Source of the DNA: Micromonospora saelicesensis | GTDB lineage: Bacteria; Actinomycetota; Actinomycetes; Mycobacteriales; Micromonosporaceae | Reading direction: 5' to 3' | DNA: 64,000 nucleotides | Assembly (NCBI RefSeq): GCF_900091575.1 | Contig: NZ_FMCR01000002.1 | Coordinates: forward strand, 775,760 to 839,759 | Part shown: positions 58,857-64,000 of the stretch, piece by piece | Layout of the letters: every line of letters starts with the position of its first letter | Position numbering within the stretch: position 1 is the stretch's first letter | Position numbers and translations under genes: made by a program | Notes under the pieces: model-generated | Databases searched by the model: none | What the model saw: only the letters and a program-made list of their open reading frames with translations | What the model was told of the DNA's origin: nothing

Positions 58857-59459
58857 ATGGGTGCACCCCGCGCAGGGACGGCGGCGCTCGCCGGTGGTCT
58901 CGCCCTACTGCTGATGGCCACCACGGTCGGGTGCAGACGGTCGCGTCCGTCGGCGGCCCCGAGCGGCGGCACGGCGACGGTCGGCCTGACCGTCAGCGCC
59001 GGGCAACCGTCGTACCGGGTGGGTGAGCAGATCAGTCTTCGGCTGAAGCTGGTCAACAATCGCGACGCCGAGTGCCAGCTCAGTCGGGTGCCGGACGGGG
59101 CGGTGACGGTCATGTCGTTGACCCGCGACGGCACGGCGGTGGCACCCGCGGTCGGCGGTGCCGCCTACTACCGGGACTTCACCGCGTACCTGGTCGAGAA
59201 CCTGGTGCGGGTGCCGCCGCGTGGGTCGGTGGAGCTGACGCTGGGCAGCGACCCGCAGAGCCCGGTCGGCGCGGCGCTGACCACCAGTGCGCCGGACGGG
59301 CGGGGTGGGGCCACCGTCACCTGGTGGCCGGTCGATCAACCGGGGGCGTACCGGCTGGTGCTGGGCTACCTGCGGGCGCCGCTGCGCGGTGTGCCGGCGG
59401 ATGCCTGCGCCGCGACGGCCGAGCAGGGCGCTGTCGCGTTCGAGGTGAGAGGCGGGTGA
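58857..59459 (+). CDS. Lipoprotein of unknown function, coupled to the VWD-domain gene
   Basis: A 200-residue predicted lipoprotein with lipobox ending TTVGC near residue 26. The rest is an immunoglobulin-like beta domain (VGLTVSAGQPSYRVGEQISLRLKLVNNRDAECQLS, ending GAYRLVLGYLRAPLRG), similar to the intracellular-proteinase-inhibitor-like (BsuPI) fold. GGAGG precedes the ATG. Its TGA overlaps the GTG of the next gene (GTGA), so both are made together. A surface partner or inhibitor of the HEXXH-containing neighbour is a sensible hypothesis but unproven. Confidence 0.75.
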   Translation: MGAPRAGTAALAGGLALLLMATTVGCRRSRPSAAPSGGTATVGLTVSAGQPSYRVGEQISLRLKLVNNRDAECQLSRVPDGAVTVMSLTRDGTAVAPAVGGAAYYRDFTAYLVENLVRVPPRGSVELTLGSDPQSPVGAALTTSAPDGRGGATVTWWPVDQPGAYRLVLGYLRAPLRGVPADACAATAEQGAVAFEVRGG

Positions 59460-61807
59460 CCGGGTTGCGCGTGATCCGGACGGGTCTGGTTCTGGCAGGC
59501 GTGCTGGTGCTCGTCGCCCCCCAGGCGGCGTCCGCCGTGGTCAGCGTCAACAGCGACCTGCAAGCGGAGTACGCGGGCTGCGTCGGACAGATCCGCGGCT
59601 CCGGAAACGGCGCTGTGCTCGACGAGTTGGAGCGCTCCGGCAAGCAGATCAAGGTGCGCAGACCCATCTTCGGCTCGGAGAGCAGCACCACGACGTACGT
59701 GCCGGGCAGTGATGTGCAGATCAACTGGGTGCCGGAGAACGACGGGCGGGCGCTGCCGGAGGAGGGCGCGGGCTTCACCGAGGACCAGTGCGCCACCCTC
59801 ATCCACGAGATGAACCACGCCCTCGATGAGGTGAACGACACCGACCGGGGCCAGTTCTGCACGCAGGGGGGCCAGTTCGCCAGCGGCGTGGACCCTGCCG
59901 AGGTGCACGCGACGTTGGCGGAGAACGCGTACCGCAAGGCCGTCGGGGTGCCGCTGCGCACGACGTACAGCGGTCAGAAGCTGCCGTCGAACGGCAAGGA
60001 CTGCGACAAGCCCAAGCCCCGACCACCCGGTGGTGGTGGCTGTTCGATCTCGGTGATCGGCAAGGGCTACCGGTGCGCGAACAGCAACGGCGACCCGCAC
60101 CTGCTCACCTACGACGGTCTGCGGTACGACTTCCAGGCCGCCGGGGAGTTCGTGCTGACCCGTTCGACGACAGACGACTTCGAGGTCCAGGTACGACAGA
60201 CGATGTTCCCGGCCAGCTCGGTGGTGGCCGTCAACTCGGCCGTCGCGGTTCGGGTGGCCGGCGACCGGGTCGGCGTGTACGTCACACCCGACGGCCCGGC
60301 GGTCCGCGTGAACGGCGCCGCGCCGGTGTCCGCGCCCGACGGCGTGAAGCTGCCGCGCGGTGGCACCGTCACCACCTGGGGAGAGGGCACGGTGACGGTG
60401 GAGTGGCCGGACGGCGCCCGACTGACCGCGCAGCCGATCGGCGTGTGGGGGTTGAGTGTGAGCGTCAGCGCGCCCACCGCCCGGACCGGCACGCTGGAGG
60501 GCCTGCTCGGCGACCACGACGGTGTCCCCGGCGACGACCTGAGCGTGCGTGGCGGGAAGCGGGTGGCGCAGCCACCCACGTTCGAGGCGCTGTACCCCGG
60601 CTTCGCCGACAGTTGGCGGGTCGAGGCGCAACGGTCGCTGTTCGACTACGAGCCGGGGCAGAACACCGGCACGTTCACCGACCGGCGTTTCCCGGACCGA
60701 CTGCTCACCGTCGGGGACCTGCCCAACCGGGCCACCGCCGAACTCGTCTGCCGGCGGGCCGGTGTCACCGATCCGCAGATCCTCGCCGACTGTGTGCTCG
60801 ACGTCGGCCTCACCGGGCAGGTGGCGTTCGCCGAGGACGCCGCCCGCGCGCAGCGCGACGCGCCCGCTGCCGGTGACGTCGACCTGGCGGTGACCCGGGC
60901 CGGCGCCACGGCCGCGATGAAGGTACCGGGCCGGGCCGGTCAGAAGATCTTCGTGGAGGTGCCCGCCGCCACCGTGCCGGATCGCTGCGGGGTGTTGCTG
61001 CTGCTCGACCCGCAGGGCCGTCAGCTGGCGACCGGCTGCGTCATCTCCGGCATCGGCTTCATCGACACGACCACGTTGACCGCCACCGGCGACCATCAGG
61101 TGGTGCTCGACCCGTGGGATGCCGACCTCGGCCGAGCGACGGTACGGGTCGTTGCGGTGACCGACGAGGAGAAGACGCTCACGCTGGACGGGCCCCCGGT
61201 CCGGGCGACGCTCGCCCAACCGGGCGCGGTCAGCCGCCTGTCCTTCGACGGCCGCGCCGGTCAGAAGGTCTTCCTCCAGGTCACCGACGCCACTCTGCCG
61301 GACCGGTGCAACCTGCTGCGCCTGCGCGACCCGGCCGGTGAACAGGTGGCCAGCGGCTGCGTGATCGGCGGTCAGGGACATGTCGACGGGTTCGTCCTGC
61401 CGGCCACCGGTCGGTACGTGCTGGAGGTCGACGGGACCTCCACCGACACCGGCTCGGCGGACGTGCGGCTGCGCGACGCCACCGACGAGCAGCGGGACAC
61501 CGTCGCGGACGGACGGGCGGTCACAGTGTCGGTCAGCCGCCCCGGTGCGGTGAGCCGTCTGCGGTTTCCCGTCGACAGCGGCAAGCGCCTCACCGTCGAG
61601 GTGAGCGCCGCCAGCCTTCCCGACCGGTGCGCGATTCTGACCGTCACCGGCCCGGGCGGCGAAGCGGTGGGCAGTGGCTGCGTCATCGGTGGTGCCGGGC
61701 GCTTCGAGATGGGCCCGCTGCCCACCGGCGGCACGTACGCCCTGGTGCTGGACCCGTGGGCGGACGAGACCGGGTCGGCCACGGTAACCGTTCGACAGGT
61801 CGGTTGA
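59456..61807 (+). CDS. Secreted protein: M91-like metallopeptidase, VWD-type domain and three repeats
   Basis: A 783-residue secreted protein. After a Sec signal (about 1-27) comes a domain with an HEXXH zinc motif (H117-EMN-H121) and a downstream Glu (E149 in EVHATLAENAYRKAVG), the pattern of NleD/M91 effector-type metallopeptidases. A Pro/Gly linker leads to a von Willebrand D-type region (about 205-350, NGDPHLLTYDGLRYDFQAAGEF). The last 290 residues carry three repeats about 107 residues apart, each with PDRC...GCVI (near 507, 614 and 721), probably disulphide-bonded beta-sandwiches. GTG overlaps the lipoprotein stop. I know no characterised protein with this order; a toxin-like or surface protease role is inferred. 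Confidence 0.75.
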   Translation: MTGLRVIRTGLVLAGVLVLVAPQAASAVVSVNSDLQAEYAGCVGQIRGSGNGAVLDELERSGKQIKVRRPIFGSESSTTTYVPGSDVQINWVPENDGRALPEEGAGFTEDQCATLIHEMNHALDEVNDTDRGQFCTQGGQFASGVDPAEVHATLAENAYRKAVGVPLRTTYSGQKLPSNGKDCDKPKPRPPGGGGCSISVIGKGYRCANSNGDPHLLTYDGLRYDFQAAGEFVLTRSTTDDFEVQVRQTMFPASSVVAVNSAVAVRVAGDRVGVYVTPDGPAVRVNGAAPVSAPDGVKLPRGGTVTTWGEGTVTVEWPDGARLTAQPIGVWGLSVSVSAPTARTGTLEGLLGDHDGVPGDDLSVRGGKRVAQPPTFEALYPGFADSWRVEAQRSLFDYEPGQNTGTFTDRRFPDRLLTVGDLPNRATAELVCRRAGVTDPQILADCVLDVGLTGQVAFAEDAARAQRDAPAAGDVDLAVTRAGATAAMKVPGRAGQKIFVEVPAATVPDRCGVLLLLDPQGRQLATGCVISGIGFIDTTTLTATGDHQVVLDPWDADLGRATVRVVAVTDEEKTLTLDGPPVRATLAQPGAVSRLSFDGRAGQKVFLQVTDATLPDRCNLLRLRDPAGEQVASGCVIGGQGHVDGFVLPATGRYVLEVDGTSTDTGSADVRLRDATDEQRDTVADGRAVTVSVSRPGAVSRLRFPVDSGKRLTVEVSAASLPDRCAILTVTGPGGEAVGSGCVIGGAGRFEMGPLPTGGTYALVLDPWADETGSATVTVRQVG

Positions 61808-61810
61808 CCG

Positions 61811-61849
61811 GACGGCCGGCTGACCCGACGAACGGGCCAGCCGACCGTC
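61811..61849. terminator. Bidirectional hairpin between VWD-type and glycosidase genes
   Basis: Arms at 61811-61826 and 61834-61849 pair over 16 bases with two G-U type positions and a seven-base loop, between convergent genes. Confidence 0.7.
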
Positions 61850-61855
61850 GCGGCG

Positions 61856-63916
61856 TCAGCCGGTGGCGCAGATGGTGCCGTTGAGGGTGAACGCCGTGGG
61901 CAGCACGTTCGGCCCGCCGTACGCGCCGACGAAGCCGGCGCTCACGGTGCCGCCGGCGGCGATCTGCCGGTTGTCGGTGGTGGGCGTGACCCGCACCGCG
62001 GTGCCGACCTGCTCCCAGGTGGCGCTCCAACCACTGCTCACCTGCTGCCAACCGGTGGGCCAGGTCCAGGTGAGCGTCCAGCCGTCGATCGGGCGGGACC
62101 CGTTGTTGATGATCTCTACGCCGCCGATGTAACCGTTGCCCCAGTCATTGTTGGCGCTGAAGCGGACGGTGCACGTACTGGCGGAAGGGCTGCCGGTGGC
62201 GAAGGTGAGCGGCGGTGAGGCCCAGGAGACCCGTCCGGCGGTGTCGCGGGCCAGCACGTTGACGGTGTACCTGCTGCCCGGCACGAGGTTGCCGACAGGG
62301 AACGAGGTGGACGCCGTCTCGCCGAGCTGCTCGCTGACCGCGCCGTTCTGCCGGTACACCTCGTACTTGGCGATCGGGCTGGCGCCCGGGGTGGACGCCG
62401 GCCAGGTGATCGTCGCGGCGCGGTCGGTGACACCGCTCGCGGTCGGCTGGCCCGGTGCCGCCGGCCGACCGGCGGTCGCGCCGGCCGGGCGCAGCACGAG
62501 CGTGGTCAACGAGTACGCGGGCAGCGTCCGGTTGGTCGCCGAGCCGGACTGGCTGGTGACGATGGCGGTGGCGCCGTTGGTGAGAGTGGACACCGTCGGC
62601 GCGACGGTCGACGGGGTGAACCCGGCGTAGTCGATGGTGACCGGGTGGTCGTTGTCCGGGTCCTTGTTCACCAGCAGCACGGCGAGCTCGCCGTTGCTCC
62701 GGCGGACGGCGTGGGCGGTGACCAGAGGCTCGTCGGTGCCGGCGCGAACGAACTGGTCGCCGGTCTTCGCGAAGAGCTTCATCATGCTCAGCCCGTGGTA
62801 CGGCGCGAACGGTGTGTTCAGCGGCGGTTGGCAGACCGAGCCGTCCTCGGTGCAGGCCCCGCTGGAGAGCATCCCGAAGTCGCCGTAGTCGGTCTGACCG
62901 GCCACCTGCGTCACGGTGCCCATGCCGTTGTGCACGTTCCACCAGTGGGCGGTGAAGACGCCGTTCTCCAGCAGACCGCTGTAGACGTCGGCCAGGAACA
63001 GCGCGGCCGGTTGGGTGTTGCGGCCGGCGTCGACGTTCAGCTCGGTGAAGCTGATGCCGATGCGGTCGGCGTTCGGGCCGGCGTACCGGGCGAGTTGCTG
63101 CCGCAGCAGGTAGGTGGCGTCGGGAAGGTGGTTGACGCGGGCCAGCGACTCGGCCGCGGTGCCGCCCGGGTACCAGTGCACATCCACGAAGTCGATCTTC
63201 GGGCCGGCGATGGAGAGCACCGTCTGGTTCCACGGGCCCGGATCGCTGCCGGCGGTGATCCCGTCCGGCCAGTTGCCCGGCATGGTCAGCACCGCTCCGA
63301 CCTTGATGCTGGGGTCGACCGCCTTCATCGCGTCGGCGTACTCGACGACCAGCCTCGCGTACTGTGTCGCGCTCTTGTCGGGGTGGTCGTCGGCCTCCCA
63401 CGCGGACCCGTAGTGGCCGTTGCCGTAGTTCTCGTTGCCGACGGTCCAGTAACGCGCGTCGTAGCCCTTGGTCACGTTGGCGTACCGCACCCAGTCGGCG
63501 GCCTCGGCGGGCGTACCGGTGCCGTAGTTCGCGATGATCATCGGCTGCGCGCCGACGCGCCGGACGGCCGCCATGAAGGTGTCGAAGTCGGTCCCCGGCG
63601 CGACGTAACCGCCGGGCGCGGTGTGGTCCTTCCAGTGGTAGATGTCGGCGTACGAGCCGCCGGGGTAGCGCATCATCTGCACGCCGGCATCTCTGAGCAG
63701 GTCCGACGTCTCGGCGGTGCCGAGGTTCGTATCCCAGATGGCGTGGTTGACGCCGAGAGCGGTGTCCGGCACGGTCGCCAGTCCCGCGCGGGTGTTGACG
63801 GTCACGGTGACCGGGTCGGCTGCCGCGCTGGCGGTCGGCGGGTTGACGCCCGCGAGCGCACTCGCTGCGAGCAGCAGGCCCGCCAGGAGTGCTGCTCGGG
63901 TCTTCGGTTTACGCAT
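61856..63916 (-). CDS. Secreted clan GH-A glycosidase (arabinofuranosidase-like) with FnIII and CBM2
   Basis: A 686-residue secreted enzyme. A signal peptide (about 1-32) precedes a TIM-barrel with an acid/base motif VGNENYG (near 165) and nucleophile region FTELNVD (near 295), as in GH51-type alpha-L-arabinofuranosidases and relatives. A beta-sandwich (about 400-475), a fibronectin III module (about 480-570) and a C-terminal CBM2 (CTVRFSANNDWGNGYIGGVEI ... NGTICATG) follow. CBM2 binds cellulose or xylan, so plant cell-wall hemicellulose is the likely target. GAAGGAA precedes the ATG at 63916. The exact GH family is not certain from sequence alone. Confidence 0.85.
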   Translation of the reverse strand: MRKPKTRAALLAGLLLAASALAGVNPPTASAAADPVTVTVNTRAGLATVPDTALGVNHAIWDTNLGTAETSDLLRDAGVQMMRYPGGSYADIYHWKDHTAPGGYVAPGTDFDTFMAAVRRVGAQPMIIANYGTGTPAEAADWVRYANVTKGYDARYWTVGNENYGNGHYGSAWEADDHPDKSATQYARLVVEYADAMKAVDPSIKVGAVLTMPGNWPDGITAGSDPGPWNQTVLSIAGPKIDFVDVHWYPGGTAAESLARVNHLPDATYLLRQQLARYAGPNADRIGISFTELNVDAGRNTQPAALFLADVYSGLLENGVFTAHWWNVHNGMGTVTQVAGQTDYGDFGMLSSGACTEDGSVCQPPLNTPFAPYHGLSMMKLFAKTGDQFVRAGTDEPLVTAHAVRRSNGELAVLLVNKDPDNDHPVTIDYAGFTPSTVAPTVSTLTNGATAIVTSQSGSATNRTLPAYSLTTLVLRPAGATAGRPAAPGQPTASGVTDRAATITWPASTPGASPIAKYEVYRQNGAVSEQLGETASTSFPVGNLVPGSRYTVNVLARDTAGRVSWASPPLTFATGSPSASTCTVRFSANNDWGNGYIGGVEIINNGSRPIDGWTLTWTWPTGWQQVSSGWSATWEQVGTAVRVTPTTDNRQIAAGGTVSAGFVGAYGGPNVLPTAFTLNGTICATG

Positions 63917-64000
63917 GGGCGGGGTTCCTTCACGCAGATGAGGCGCCCGACCGGTCAGGGTGCGACGCGGGGACGGGCGATCTCGTGGACGGCAGACTCT
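63917..64000. other. Intergenic sequence at window edge
   Basis: Upstream region of the glycosidase gene, cut by the window edge. No promoter or operator is clear within these bases. Confidence 0.5.

Noticed and set aside
1..64000. CRISPR array, tRNA/rRNA genes, integrase, transposase or prophage
   Set aside because: No regularly spaced direct repeats, no recognisable RNA gene and no recombinase motif were seen; the palindromes found are isolated hairpins.

Overview
The window looks like chromosome of a high-GC actinomycete, most probably a Micromonosporaceae member (Micromonospora or a close relative). This is inferred from the very strong G/C bias at third codon positions, frequent GTG/TTG starts, leaderless starts preceded by TANNNT boxes, split-barrel flavin/F420-type enzymes and many secreted carbohydrate-active enzymes. 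I see no rRNA, tRNA, CRISPR array, prophage or intact insertion sequence.

Bases 1-12,458 form an accessory, defence-like block. A type I-style DNA methyltransferase (HsdM, cut by the window edge) lies downstream of an unusual fusion of a helix-turn-helix, an N6-adenine methyltransferase and a specificity-like domain. On the opposite strand are a DUF4352 lipoprotein, a DUF6119/TIGR04141 protein, a single-pass membrane protein, then a tight set of an RNase H-fold protein, a Rad50/SMC-like ATPase and a small helical protein that overlaps the ATPase by GTGA, followed by two membrane or helical proteins of unknown role. The RNase H / SMC-ATPase / small-protein set is the best candidate for an undescribed conflict system.

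Bases 12,500-29,000 are mixed metabolism: an aldo/keto reductase, a Tat-secreted phospholipase C, a divergent AraC regulator / NmrA-like pair, a SEC-C protein, a phosphoesterase plus LysE exporter, and then a sugar-degradation locus (ROK regulator, GH27 alpha-galactosidase with a carbohydrate-binding module, GH95 enzyme, SGNH esterase) that reads as one regulated unit. Small DUF2231, DUF1801 and DUF998 genes follow.

Bases 29,000-37,800 carry secreted proteins: a large subtilisin, a divergent Xaa-Pro dipeptidyl-peptidase-like enzyme, a C39-like protease, a DUF1996 protein with a LacI-type operator, and a DUF305-like lipoprotein. The 767-base gap at 34,574-35,340 holds hairpin repeats. Bases 37,800-55,200 contain an ABC-F protein, a TetR / aldo-keto reductase pair with twin operators, an alpha/beta hydrolase, GNAT, LtrA, a flavin monooxygenase with a divergent AraC activator, a GH128 glucanase, an SDR, two VOC proteins, two PPOX-type proteins, a bile-acid-symporter family transporter, a GH18 chitinase and an orphan EACC1 gene.

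Bases 55,300-64,000 are again secreted proteins: an M14 carboxypeptidase, a truncated gene next to a perfect 21-bp hairpin, a lipoprotein overlapping a protein that combines an HEXXH metallopeptidase-like domain, a von Willebrand D-type domain and three repeats, and a clan GH-A arabinofuranosidase-like enzyme with FnIII and CBM2 modules.
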